Below, in pieces: positions 8,158 to 15,407 of a stretch of 20,314 nucleotides of DNA. Position 1 is the first letter of the stretch. Every line of letters starts with the position of its first letter. The notes beneath the pieces are model-generated. The model was not told the origin of the DNA. It was given only the letters and a program-made list of their open reading frames with translations, and did no database searches. This DNA comes from DATBMY01 sp036554605 (GTDB lineage Bacteria > Acidobacteriota > Blastocatellia > UBA7656), in contig DATBMY010000096.1 in NCBI GenBank assembly GCA_036554605.1, forward strand, positions 1 to 20,314, given 5' to 3'. The position numbers were made by a program, and so were the translations under genes.

Positions 8158-8220
8158 GATTTTAGATTTTGGATTCATAGAGCAGTCTCTTCTTCAATCC
8201 AAAATCTAAAATCCAAAATC
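8158..8220. repeat. 18-bp perfect inverted repeat built of heptamers
   Basis: Between etfB and etfA, 8158-8175 (GATTTTAGATTTTGGATT) is exactly complementary to 8196-8213, with a 20-base loop. The right side reads as 7-base units (AATCCAA, AATCTAA, AATCCAA, AATC) and ends two bases into the etfB stop region. The transcript would carry a long AT-rich stem between the two coding regions. Confidence 0.75.
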
Positions 8221-9001
8221 ATATGACTCTCGCGTCGAAGCGCAGTTTCTCTACGAGTTTCTGGGCGATGTCGGCCGGCTTGCCTTCGATCATCTCGGTC
8301 TGCTTAGTCTTCTCGGGCAGGTAAGCGCGCTCGACCGATTGCGCGGGCTTGAGCGCGTCGCCGGCAAGCCCGAGGTCGGCTGCCTTGACTTCGCGAATCT
8401 CTTTCTTCTTGGCCGCCATAATGCCCTTGAGCGTCGCGTAACGCAGCTGGTTGATCCCTGATTGTATGGTCAGCACAGCGGGCATAGGCATGCGCACCCA
8501 CTGGAACCAGCCCGATTCCAGCTCGCGCTTGACGCGCACGTTGCCCTCTTCGGGCTGGACCTCCATGACGATGGTTGCGCTCGGCAGGCCAAGCTCTTCG
8601 GCCACTATCAGCCCGACCTGCGCGAATCCGTAATCATCCGATTGCAGCCCGGTGAATATGAGATCGAACTTCTCTCCCTTGAGCGCGGCCGCAAGCGCCC
8701 GCGCGATTGCGCCGGCGTCGGTCGCCGCGTCAAAGGCCGGGTCGTGGAGGTGTATGGCGCGGTCGGCGCCCTTGGCGAGCGCCTCCTTGATTGATTGCCG
8801 GACGCGCTCGGGCCCGAGCGAAATGACGATGACTTCGCCGCCGTGCTTCTCTTTCTGGCGAAGCGCCTCTTCGAGCGCGTATGCGTCGGCTTCACTCATC
8901 TCGTAGCTGAGGTCGCGCTCGTCTATCCACTTCCGGTCCGCGGCGATCCTCAGTATCGAATCTTTCTTGGGAACCTGTTTTAAGCAAACGACTATGTTCA
9001 T
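8219..9001 (-). CDS. etfB: Electron transfer flavoprotein, beta subunit
   Basis: A 260-residue ETF beta subunit, which pairs with the alpha subunit and normally binds a structural AMP. Family landmarks are the N-terminal MNIVVCLKQVP, the GLQSDDYGFAQVG stretch (118-130) and the signature region ending in NQLRYATLKGIMAAKKKEI (184-202). The signature has L where many family members have P (NxPRYATL). ATG 9001 has AAGGA about six bases upstream. It is the first gene of the etf group, 169 bp after fabF; whether it is read through from the fab genes or has its own promoter cannot be told. Confidence 0.96.
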   Translation of the reverse strand: MNIVVCLKQVPKKDSILRIAADRKWIDERDLSYEMSEADAYALEEALRQKEKHGGEVIVISLGPERVRQSIKEALAKGADRAIHLHDPAFDAATDAGAIARALAAALKGEKFDLIFTGLQSDDYGFAQVGLIVAEELGLPSATIVMEVQPEEGNVRVKRELESGWFQWVRMPMPAVLTIQSGINQLRYATLKGIMAAKKKEIREVKAADLGLAGDALKPAQSVERAYLPEKTKQTEMIEGKPADIAQKLVEKLRFDARVI

Positions 9002-9095
9002 AGGAGTCCTTATAGGTAAGAGAATTTGGCCGGCCTCATGAAAGCGGGTGATGGGGCCGGGAGCCTTATGCCTCCGCTCATCGCGGATCGAGATA

Positions 9096-9114
9096 AAGGC
9101 AACTACATTGCCTT
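9096..9114 (-). terminator. Small perfect hairpin between fabF and etfB
   Basis: AAGGCAA (9096-9102) pairs perfectly with TTGCCTT (9108-9114) around a 5-base loop, in the 169-bp spacer after the fabF stop. It could attenuate transcription from the fab genes into the etf genes. No T-run follows on the minus strand (TATCTCG), so it is at best a weak or Rho-assisted terminator, or an mRNA-end stabiliser. Confidence 0.3.
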
Positions 9115-9170
9115 GCTGAAGCGCTGCGGGGAGCCGTCGGGCGCAACCGGAACCGGGTTGATGTTGACCG

Positions 9171-10421
9171 TTACCCGCCGTTGTCGTCGAACTGCTTCAT
9201 CAGAAGCGCGGCGTTCGTCCCGCCAAAGCCGAACGAATTCGACAGCGCATAACGGATCTGAGCCCGCCGCGCCTGGTTCGGCACATAGTCGAGGTCGCAG
9301 TCGGGATCAGGCTTCTCGTAATTGGCGGTCGGCGGCATTATCTGATCGCGGAGCGCGAGCGCAAGCAGCCCCGCTTCTACTCCGCCCGCGGCCCCAAGCA
9401 GATGTCCCATCATCGACTTCGTCGAGCTGACCGGCATGCGGTAGGCAGCATCGGCGAAGACGCGCTTGATGGCCATGGTTTCCAGCTTGTCGTTGTAGAA
9501 GGTCGAGGTGCCGTGCGCGTTGATATAGCCGACCTCGCGCGGCTCTATGCCAGCATCCTTGATCGCGTTCGACATCACCCGGACCGCGCCGTCGCCATCT
9601 TCGGAAGGCTGGGTAATATGAAACGCGTCGCTCGACATGCCGTAGCCGACCACCTCGGCATAGACCTTCGCGCCGCGACGGCGGGCATGATCGAGCTCCT
9701 CCAGCACCAGCACGCCCGCGCCTTCGCCTATGACGAAGCCGTCGCGGTCCGCGTCGAAGGGCCGGCTCGAATGTTCCGGGTCATCGTTGCGCGTCGAGAG
9801 CGCTCGCATGGCGGCGAATCCTCCCACGCCCATCGGCGTGATGGCCGCTTCCGCCCCTCCGCACAGTACCGCGTCGGCGTCGCCGCGCTGGATTATTTTG
9901 AAGCTGTCCCCCACGGCATGCGCGCTCGTCGAGCAGGCGGTGCAGGTGGCCGAATTCGGCCCCTTAAGCCCGAAGCGTATCGAGACCCACCCGGAGGCGA
10001 GATTGACTATAGCGGCCGGGATAAAGAACGGCGATATCTTGCCCGGCCCGCCCTTGAGAAACTTTTCATGCTCGCGCTCTATGACGCCGAAGCCGCCTAT
10101 CCCGGAGCCGATATAAGTCCCTATGCGCTCCGCGTTGTCGACGGTGACTCGAAGGCCCGAATCGTCCATGGCTTCCTGCGCCGCCGCAACGGCATAGTGA
10201 ATGAAGACGTCCATCTTTTTGACCTCTTTCTTCTCGAAGAATTTCAGCGGGTCAAAATTCTTGACTTCACTCGCTATGCGGACGGGAAACTGCGATGCGT
10301 CGAACTTGGTGATCGGCCCTATGGAACTGCGGCCCGCCAGAAGGCTCGACCAGACTTCCTCCTTGGTATTTCCGGAGCCGCAGATGAGGCCAATACCTGT
10401 TACAACCACACGACGATTCAA
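9171..10421 (-). CDS. fabF: 3-oxoacyl-[acyl-carrier-protein] synthase II
   Basis: A 416-residue condensing enzyme that extends acyl-ACP with malonyl-ACP. I place the start at TTG 10421 (MNRRVVVTGIG). A GGAGGT (10434-10429) lies seven bases before it, whereas the in-frame GTG at 10436 overlaps that ribosome site. With this start the catalytic residues fall at C163 (TACSTSA), H303 (NAHGTST), K335 and H340 (SSTKSMMGH), the same numbers as in E. coli FabF, which supports the choice. The C-terminal SNSFGFGGTN loop is present. Residue 308 is F, where E. coli FabF has P directly after GTST. It follows acpP by 39 bases and probably shares its message. Confidence 0.96.
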   Translation of the reverse strand: MNRRVVVTGIGLICGSGNTKEEVWSSLLAGRSSIGPITKFDASQFPVRIASEVKNFDPLKFFEKKEVKKMDVFIHYAVAAAQEAMDDSGLRVTVDNAERIGTYIGSGIGGFGVIEREHEKFLKGGPGKISPFFIPAAIVNLASGWVSIRFGLKGPNSATCTACSTSAHAVGDSFKIIQRGDADAVLCGGAEAAITPMGVGGFAAMRALSTRNDDPEHSSRPFDADRDGFVIGEGAGVLVLEELDHARRRGAKVYAEVVGYGMSSDAFHITQPSEDGDGAVRVMSNAIKDAGIEPREVGYINAHGTSTFYNDKLETMAIKRVFADAAYRMPVSSTKSMMGHLLGAAGGVEAGLLALALRDQIMPPTANYEKPDPDCDLDYVPNQARRAQIRYALSNSFGFGGTNAALLMKQFDDNGG

Positions 10422-10428
10422 GACCGTT

Positions 10429-10434
10429 ACCTCC
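10429..10434 (-). promoter_or_regulatory. Ribosome binding site that decides the fabF start
   Basis: GGAGGT on the minus strand, seven bases before TTG 10421. It overlaps the alternative GTG start at 10436-10434, which would otherwise give a longer protein with no recognisable ribosome site. Confidence 0.75.
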
Positions 10435-10460
10435 ACGAATATGAGAGCGTGCCCAAAGGA

Positions 10461-10703
10461 CTACTTGGAGTGCTTCTCGATATAGTCGATAGCGTCGCGC
10501 ACGCTTTGAATCTTCTCCGCGTCCTCGTCAGGGATCTCTATGTTGAATTCCTCTTCGAATCTCATGACAAGCTCTACCGTGTCGAGAGAGTCGGCACCGA
10601 GGTCGTCAATAAAGCGCGCGTTCGGGGTCACCTCTGCGTCATCGACCCCAAGCTCGTCCACGATTATCTGTTTCACCCTCTCTTCAACCGAACCTTCAGC
10701 CAT
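10461..10703 (-). CDS. acpP: Acyl carrier protein
   Basis: An 80-residue, strongly acidic acyl carrier protein that holds growing acyl chains on a phosphopantetheine arm. The attachment serine is S39 in the classic GADSLDTVELVM motif at the start of helix 2. Length and the EFNIEIPDEDAEKI stretch are typical of AcpP of type II fatty acid synthesis. A GGAGGAG lies upstream of ATG 10703. It sits between fabD and fabF, the usual partners. Confidence 0.98.
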   Translation of the reverse strand: MAEGSVEERVKQIIVDELGVDDAEVTPNARFIDDLGADSLDTVELVMRFEEEFNIEIPDEDAEKIQSVRDAIDYIEKHSK

Positions 10704-10786
10704 TTCCTAGCTCCTCCTGGTTTTGTTTTATAGGCACTATGAATCGGAACTGACAATATACACGGCGCCCAGACGGACACTATTGT

Positions 10787-11719
10787 TCATAGTTCCAAAG
10801 CAGTTGCCGCCGCGTCAAGCGAATCAGGGTCTTCGACGTTTAAGACCGTGACCTCGCGGCTGATCTGGCGCACCAGCCCCGAAAGGACTTTGCCGGGCCC
10901 TATCTCAATAAAGCGGCCGACCCCTTCATCAATCAAACGCCTGACCGAATCGCTCCAGCGAACGGGCGAGGCTACCTGCCTGATGAGCGCCTCGCGCGCC
11001 GCCGCCCCTTGAGTGATAAGCTCGGCGTCGACATTAGTCACCAGCGGAACGCTCAAGCCGGCGAAATCAGTTGCGTCTAAAACCGGCCTGAGCCGGTCCG
11101 CCGCCGGTTTCATCAACGCGCAATGGAAAGGCGCGCTCACCGCAAGCATCACCGCGCGCTTTGCGCCGCGCGACCGCGCAAGCTCTACGGCGCGCTCGAC
11201 GGCCGAGCGATGTCCCGCGATCACGGTCTGGCTCGGCGAGTTGATATTAGCGGCCGAGCAGACGCCAAGTTCCGAAGCCTCCTGGCAGACCGCTTTCACC
11301 AGATCGAGACCGCATCCCAAAAGCGCCGCCATCGCACCTTCGCCGGCCGGGACCGCCTCCTGCATAAAGAGCCCGCGCCTGCGGACTACCCGTATCGCAT
11401 CTTCAAATCTTATAGAGCCCGCCGCGACAAGCGCGCTATACTCGCCAAGCGAATGACCCGCCACGTAATCGGCCTTCGCGCCGCGCTCGACCAGCGCCTT
11501 CAGCGCGGCAATCGAAGTCGCGAGTATTGCGGGCTGCGTGTTGGCCGTAAGCGTGAGCTCTTCTTCCGGGCCTTCGAAACATAGCGAGGCGAGCCGCGCG
11601 CCCAGAGCTTCGTCCGCCTTTTCAAAGATCTCTCGCGAGGCCGGGACCCGGTCCGCAAGCGCCCTGCCCATGCCGACGCTCTGCGCACCCTGCCCCGGAA
11701 ATATGAACGCCGTCTTCAT
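10787..11719 (-). CDS. fabD: Malonyl-CoA:ACP transacylase
   Basis: A 310-residue enzyme that moves malonyl groups from CoA to ACP. It shows the N-terminal FPGQGAQSVGMG, the nucleophile S90 in GHSLGEYSAL, R115 and H199 (APFHCALM), corresponding to S92, R117 and H201 of E. coli. At the position of the E. coli active-site Gln (PVQW) it has R (PVRW, R254), which also occurs in related acyltransferase domains. No clear Shine-Dalgarno precedes ATG 11719. It lies 41 bases after plsX and 83 before acpP in the same direction. Confidence 0.96.
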   Translation of the reverse strand: MKTAFIFPGQGAQSVGMGRALADRVPASREIFEKADEALGARLASLCFEGPEEELTLTANTQPAILATSIAALKALVERGAKADYVAGHSLGEYSALVAAGSIRFEDAIRVVRRRGLFMQEAVPAGEGAMAALLGCGLDLVKAVCQEASELGVCSAANINSPSQTVIAGHRSAVERAVELARSRGAKRAVMLAVSAPFHCALMKPAADRLRPVLDATDFAGLSVPLVTNVDAELITQGAAAREALIRQVASPVRWSDSVRRLIDEGVGRFIEIGPGKVLSGLVRQISREVTVLNVEDPDSLDAAATALEL

Positions 11720-11760
11720 CTATAAACCAGCAAGCTGAACCGGTACCGGGCGTGCGCGAG

Positions 11761-12840
11761 TCAACCCTGTCGGGCCGAGGTCTGCGCGCCTTCAAGGTGG
11801 CGGCCGTCGCGGGTCCCTATAACCTCAAGCCCGAGCTGAGCCTCGATCTTTTGATTCACCTCTCCCACGCAGTAATCACGGGCGACCCCTATCGCATTGC
11901 GAATGGCCCTTGCGTTACTCCGCCCGTGACAGATGACCACGGCCGCTTTTATCCCCAGGAGCGGCGCGCCGCCATATTCGGCGTAATCTAGCTGCTGCTT
12001 GAATTTTCTGAAAGCTGACTTCGTAAGCATCGCGCCGGCCTTTGTCTTGAGCGACGCCATAAGCTCCCGCTTCAAGAGCCGCATCGCGAATTCGAACACG
12101 CCCTCGCTCACCTTCAGCGCGACATTGCCGGTGAAGCCGTCACAGACTATGACGTCGGCCTGCCCGGTATACATATCGCGCCCCTCGACGTTGCCTATGA
12201 AGTTCAACGGCGACTGCTTGAGCAGCTTGAAGGCTTCCTTGGTGAGGTCGTTGCCCTTGATTTCTTCCTCGCCTATAGAGAGGAGCCCGACCCTCGGGTT
12301 CGCGGCCCCGACGATCACGTTCGAGTATAGCGATCCCATTACAGCGAAGTCGTAAAGATGGGCGGGCTTGCACTCGGCGTTGGCACCCACGTCGAGTATG
12401 ACCGTGCCGCGGCCGGTGAGCGTAGGAACGACCGTGGCGAGCGCCGGGCGGTCGACTTTCGGAAGCGACCCGACGACGAGCTTCGAAGTCATCATGACGG
12501 CCCCGGTATTTCCCGCGCTGACGAGCGCCCTGCAGTAGCCGTCGCGGACAAGCTTGGCGGCGACTCGTATAGAGCTGTTCTTCTTTCGCCGCACGGCGGT
12601 CGCTACCGGGTCATTCATGGTAATGACCTCTTGCGCGTCGACTATCTCTATATGCGAACTGCGCCAGTTACCGACCAGCGTCTGGTTCCTGCGTTGCCTG
12701 GCAAGCTCGGCCTGAATAAGGTCGTGCTTTCCGACCAGGACGACACCGACGCCGAGGTCGCGTGCCGCTTCCATGGCGCCCTCGACCTCGCTCGCGGGGG
12801 CGAAATCACCGCCCATTGCGTCCACAGCGATCTTCAGCAT
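11761..12840 (-). CDS. plsX: Phosphate acyltransferase PlsX
   Basis: A 359-residue PlsX, which makes acyl-phosphate from acyl-ACP for phospholipid synthesis by PlsY/PlsC. Conserved blocks are AVDAMGGD near the start, VSAGNTGA, LDVGAN, LLSIGEE, VCDGFTGNV and YGGAPLLG. ATG 12840 has GAAGG six bases upstream. The rpmF-plsX-fabD order is widespread in bacteria and ties ribosome supply to membrane lipid synthesis. The 82-bp spacer before it carries a heptamer repeat. Confidence 0.97.
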   Translation of the reverse strand: MLKIAVDAMGGDFAPASEVEGAMEAARDLGVGVVLVGKHDLIQAELARQRRNQTLVGNWRSSHIEIVDAQEVITMNDPVATAVRRKKNSSIRVAAKLVRDGYCRALVSAGNTGAVMMTSKLVVGSLPKVDRPALATVVPTLTGRGTVILDVGANAECKPAHLYDFAVMGSLYSNVIVGAANPRVGLLSIGEEEIKGNDLTKEAFKLLKQSPLNFIGNVEGRDMYTGQADVIVCDGFTGNVALKVSEGVFEFAMRLLKRELMASLKTKAGAMLTKSAFRKFKQQLDYAEYGGAPLLGIKAAVVICHGRSNARAIRNAIGVARDYCVGEVNQKIEAQLGLEVIGTRDGRHLEGAQTSARQG

Positions 12841-12895
12841 AGAAACCTTCGATTTCGGATTGCCGGAAACTTAATTAAGTCGACACGGTTCCCTG

Positions 12896-12916
12896 ATCCA
12901 AAATCTAAAAACTAAA
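12896..12916. repeat. Third heptamer-type AT-rich repeat
   Basis: Between rpmF and plsX the sequence reads ATCCAAA, ATCTAAA, AACTAAA: the same 7-base unit seen between etfB and etfA (AATCCAA/AATCTAA). Here there is no matching inverted arm. Confidence 0.55.
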
Positions 12917-12922
12917 ATATGA

Positions 12923-13114
12923 TTACTCTGCTTCCTCTTTTAGCAGCGCTTCGACGACGCGGCCGCGATAGAACTTGCACTTCGGACAGACCCGGTGCGG
13001 GAGCCTCGGCTCGCCGCAGTTAGGGCAGTTGCCGGTGTTGGGCGGCGTAAGATGATCGTGCGCCCTGCGCATGCCCGTACGAGATTTAGAATGTTTCCGC
13101 TTAGGATTTGGCAT
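12923..13114 (-). CDS. rpmF: 50S ribosomal protein L32
   Basis: A 63-residue L32 of the large ribosomal subunit. It begins MPNPKRKHSKSRTGMRRAHD and has the zinc-binding form with C30, C33, C43 and C46 (CPNC...CPKC). An AAGGAG lies seven bases before ATG 13114. It follows yceD by 27 bases, the classic neighbour, and precedes plsX. Confidence 0.98.
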   Translation of the reverse strand: MPNPKRKHSKSRTGMRRAHDHLTPPNTGNCPNCGEPRLPHRVCPKCKFYRGRVVEALLKEEAE

Positions 13115-13141
13115 TAATATACTCCTTGATTCAACTTCTCA

Positions 13142-13657
13142 TTAATTAGATTTCAGTCCCTTGAGCGCTTCCCATCGCGGGTCGACTTGCTGGACCGAGC
13201 ACGAGCATGCTCCCTGGTTCAAGTTCGCGCCGCATTCGGGGCAAAGACCCCGGCACTCGTCGGCGCAGAGCTTCACCATAGGCAACGCGAGCACCACCTG
13301 CTCGCGCACGAGGTCGTCAGCGTCTATGAAGTCGCCCTGGTAAAAGCCCACCGAAAGATCGCGCTCGCCGAGCTCGTGTTCGCCTTCGGTGCCGGCGGGG
13401 GGGATGTATAGAAGGTCGAAATCCTGATCGATTTTGACCGTTTGAGGGCTAAGACAGCGGTCACAATCGTATTCGACGGTGGCCTTGATCTTGCCCGCAA
13501 GCTTGACCCGCGCGCCCTCGCGAGCCGCGCTCAGCTCAAGCTCGGTCCTGCCCGTCATGCGAGTCTCCTCGCTATCGAGGGCCGGCTCCCCTTCCCCGTA
13601 AAGATGATGGAGGCGCAGCCCCTCATCCTCATCAATTTGAGCGACGCTTATTTTCAT
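13142..13657 (-). CDS. yceD: DUF177 family protein YceD
   Basis: A 171-residue YceD/DUF177 protein, a family linked to 23S rRNA accumulation and nearly always encoded just before rpmF. Visible hallmarks are the paired C65/C68 (YDCDRCL), the CADECRGLCPECGANLN block (C131, C135, C139, C142), a further C151/C153 and the C-terminal DPRWEALKGL. The cysteines suggest zinc binding. It is the first gene after the near-consensus promoter at 13762-13789, with a leader of about 98 bases. The Shine-Dalgarno before ATG 13657 is poor (CTGGA). Confidence 0.92.
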   Translation of the reverse strand: MKISVAQIDEDEGLRLHHLYGEGEPALDSEETRMTGRTELELSAAREGARVKLAGKIKATVEYDCDRCLSPQTVKIDQDFDLLYIPPAGTEGEHELGERDLSVGFYQGDFIDADDLVREQVVLALPMVKLCADECRGLCPECGANLNQGACSCSVQQVDPRWEALKGLKSN

Positions 13658-13761
13658 TCCAGAGCTTCGCCTCGCGCCGAAACTGCTCGCACTGCCCCGA
13701 GCGGCGATACGGTCCTACTACTAAGATCACACGAGAAATCCGCTCAACGCAAAAGATATTC

Positions 13762-13789
13762 ATTATATAGGACCGAAAGCCTTTGTCAA
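13762..13789 (-). promoter_or_regulatory. Near-consensus sigma-70 promoter of yceD-rpmF-plsX-fab
   Basis: On the minus strand, TTGACA (13789-13784), a 16-base spacer and TATAAT (13767-13762): both boxes match the housekeeping consensus at six of six positions. The predicted start of transcription is near 13755, about 98 bases before the yceD ATG. A strong constitutive promoter fits ribosomal protein and lipid synthesis genes. Confidence 0.85.
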
Positions 13790-13959
13790 CCAGAGCGCCC
13801 GCGGGGGCGGGGGCCGTAACAAAGTGGCGGCAGGTCAGTCGAGAAAGCGGCGAGCAACCTGACGAAGGTTGGCTCCTGCCCGACTGCTGCCTCGGGCGGT
13901 ACAGACTTTGCCGCCCCCTGGCGGCGCAGGCGACCGGGCTGGCAAAAGTTTATCTTTCT

Positions 13960-14001
13960 GGAACTTTACCTTTCGCGGATCGTGAACTAAGTGGGTATAA
14001 T
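13960..14001 (+). promoter_or_regulatory. Candidate promoter boxes of the ECF sigma operon
   Basis: GGAACTT at 13960-13966 with TCGTGA at 13980-13985 resembles an ECF (RpoE-type) -35/-10 pair with a short 13-base gap, which would allow autoregulation. A perfect TATAAT at 13996-14001, preceded by GGG and a poor -35, is an alternative housekeeping -10 box about 40 bases before the ATG. I cannot tell which is used. Confidence 0.35.
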
Positions 14002-14040
14002 TATGGAGGAATAGCCCACAGAAAAGGACCAGATTGCCGG

Positions 14041-14670
14041 ATGGCATCAGTCACACATCAGGCGCAAGCGATAGGATTCAGCAATAGTCACTCTACCGAG
14101 TCGGCTAACGATCATGAGTTGCTGGCCGCAATCCGCGATGGGGATGAAGCTGCGTTCCAGGAGATCGTGCGTCGCTACAGAAATCCTATAACGAATTTCG
14201 TCTACCGGATGCTTGACGACTATGAGAGAAGCGTGGAGATAACGCAGGAAACATTCATACGGGTCTATACCAGCGCGTCGCGCTACCAGGCGAACTATAG
14301 CTTTTCTACATACATTTACCGCATAGCGACGAACCTCGCTATAAGCGAGCTGCGCCGCCGAAAACGGCGCAAGCTGGTTTCGCTCTTCTCGCCGTTTACT
14401 AATGATGATGGCGAGACGATTGAGATAGACCCGCCCGACGCAGGGATGCTTCAGGACGAAGCTTTGATAGAGCAAGAGCGACGGCGCGCCGTCGCTCGCG
14501 CCATTACGTCGCTCCCAGAAAAATACCGCGCGGCCATCGTACTTCGCGACGTAGAGGGGCTGAGCTACGACCGGATCGCCGAAGTGCTTAATCTTTCGGA
14601 GGGGACGGTCAAGTCACGCATCAACCGGGCGCGAAACCTGCTTAAGGAAAAACTGAGCGCATACATTTGA
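14041..14670 (+). CDS. ECF-type RNA polymerase sigma factor
   Basis: A 209-residue sigma factor of the RpoE/ECF group with only regions 2 and 4. Region 2 (about 25-110) contains the ITQETFIRVY and FSTYIYRIATNLAISELRRRKRRK stretches used for core binding and -10 recognition. Region 4 (about 150-207) has SLPEKYRAAIVLRDVEGLSY followed by the helix-turn-helix IAEVLNLSEGTVKSRINRAR. I chose ATG 14041, which has AAAAGGA upstream; the frame is open further upstream but that part is unlike sigma factors. It is followed after 23 bases by a zinc-finger anti-sigma gene, so its activity is probably held down by that partner until an envelope signal arrives. Confidence 0.95.
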   Translation: MASVTHQAQAIGFSNSHSTESANDHELLAAIRDGDEAAFQEIVRRYRNPITNFVYRMLDDYERSVEITQETFIRVYTSASRYQANYSFSTYIYRIATNLAISELRRRKRRKLVSLFSPFTNDDGETIEIDPPDAGMLQDEALIEQERRRAVARAITSLPEKYRAAIVLRDVEGLSYDRIAEVLNLSEGTVKSRINRARNLLKEKLSAYI

Positions 14671-14693
14671 TCGACTGGCCGCAAAGAGGAATT

Positions 14694-15395
14694 ATGAAAG
14701 GTTGTAACGAGTTCAAGAGAATGATAGATGAGGCAGACCGCCCCGACAGGCTGCCTTATGAAGTCGCTAACCACCTCGAGGCCTGCGCCGGCTGCCGCGA
14801 CTTTTCAGCCGCACGAATAAGCCTGCGCGGTCTTTTGACATCCATGAGTAGAGTCGACGCGCCGGCGAACTTTAACGCGCAGCTTAACGCGCGGCTGGCG
14901 GCGACCAGGGCGCAACGGCAGCCATTCTGGGTAACTCCGGCGATCTATTTCCGTGCCGGCGCTTTGGCCGCGGGCGTCATTGTGGCTGTATTCGTCGCGC
15001 AGATGGCGGGAGTCTTTTCTTCGCCTGCGCCCGCGCCATCGCAACTATCAGCGGGGACTCCGCCCGCGGCCAGTCCTCAGCCCGAGATGAACCGGCCGCC
15101 GGCCGCCCCGCCCCTGATCGCGCCCGCTCAGATCAGGGAACAAGCCAATAGGCCCGCTACCGCGCTGGCGGCTGCTTCAAGCCTGAAGCAGCCCAGGAGG
15201 GCGACTACGGTTCGGAGCGATGCGCCGGGCGATGGATTTGTGGCGTCGGAGGGCGGCGTAGTCCTCGTTCGCGGACAAAGCGGCGAGCGCGAGCTAACGG
15301 TTCCCGCCGTGAGCCTCGGGGCGCAGCCACTGCTTTACGTAAACGCGGGCCGGCAGCAGCCCCAGCAACCGCGCAGCGCCGGGACTTCGTTCTAA
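14694..15395 (+). CDS. Membrane anti-sigma factor with N-terminal zinc finger
   Basis: A 233-residue single-pass protein. The N-terminal cytoplasmic part has the zinc-associated anti-sigma motif HLEACAGC (H27-x3-C31-x2-C34) with C4 as a possible fourth ligand. A membrane helix lies at about 85-107, and the outside part is rich in Ala/Pro and Gln with no recognised fold. I chose ATG 14694, preceded by AAAGAGGA, over an in-frame TTG at 14667 that overlaps the sigma stop codon. It should bind and silence the ECF sigma factor just upstream. The low-complexity outer part may be the target of regulated proteolysis; that is inference. Confidence 0.88.
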   Translation: MKGCNEFKRMIDEADRPDRLPYEVANHLEACAGCRDFSAARISLRGLLTSMSRVDAPANFNAQLNARLAATRAQRQPFWVTPAIYFRAGALAAGVIVAVFVAQMAGVFSSPAPAPSQLSAGTPPAASPQPEMNRPPAAPPLIAPAQIREQANRPATALAAASSLKQPRRATTVRSDAPGDGFVASEGGVVLVRGQSGERELTVPAVSLGAQPLLYVNAGRQQPQQPRSAGTSF

Positions 15396-15407
15396 TTGAG
15401 CTATCAG

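Larger units (their letters stand above)
13658..14040. other. Divergent control region between yceD and the sigma factor gene
   Basis: 383 bases without a convincing gene. The left part holds the strong minus-strand promoter and yceD leader. The middle (about 13822-13900) is GC-rich and can fold into stems, including GAGCAACCT (13852-13860) with AGGTTGGCTC (13866-13875, one bulged G) and GGCAGG with CCTGCC outside it. The right part holds promoter-like boxes for the sigma factor gene. One plus frame stays open from TTG 13783 into the sigma gene, but those 86 codons resemble nothing I know. Confidence 0.6.

Noticed and set aside
9402..10733. A 443-codon plus-strand open frame opposite fabF and acpP
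   Set aside because: It lies fully antisense to two unmistakable conserved genes, resembles no protein family, and such long shadow frames are expected in GC-rich coding DNA.
13822..13900. A known riboswitch in the structured divergent region
   Set aside because: I could not match conserved cores of familiar classes such as cobalamin or cyclic di-GMP, and the segment lies outside the predicted leaders.
13783..14040. N-terminal extension of the sigma factor from TTG 13783
   Set aside because: The 86 extra residues do not resemble sigma factor sequence, the region overlaps the strong divergent promoter, and ATG 14041 has a ribosome site and gives a normal ECF length.
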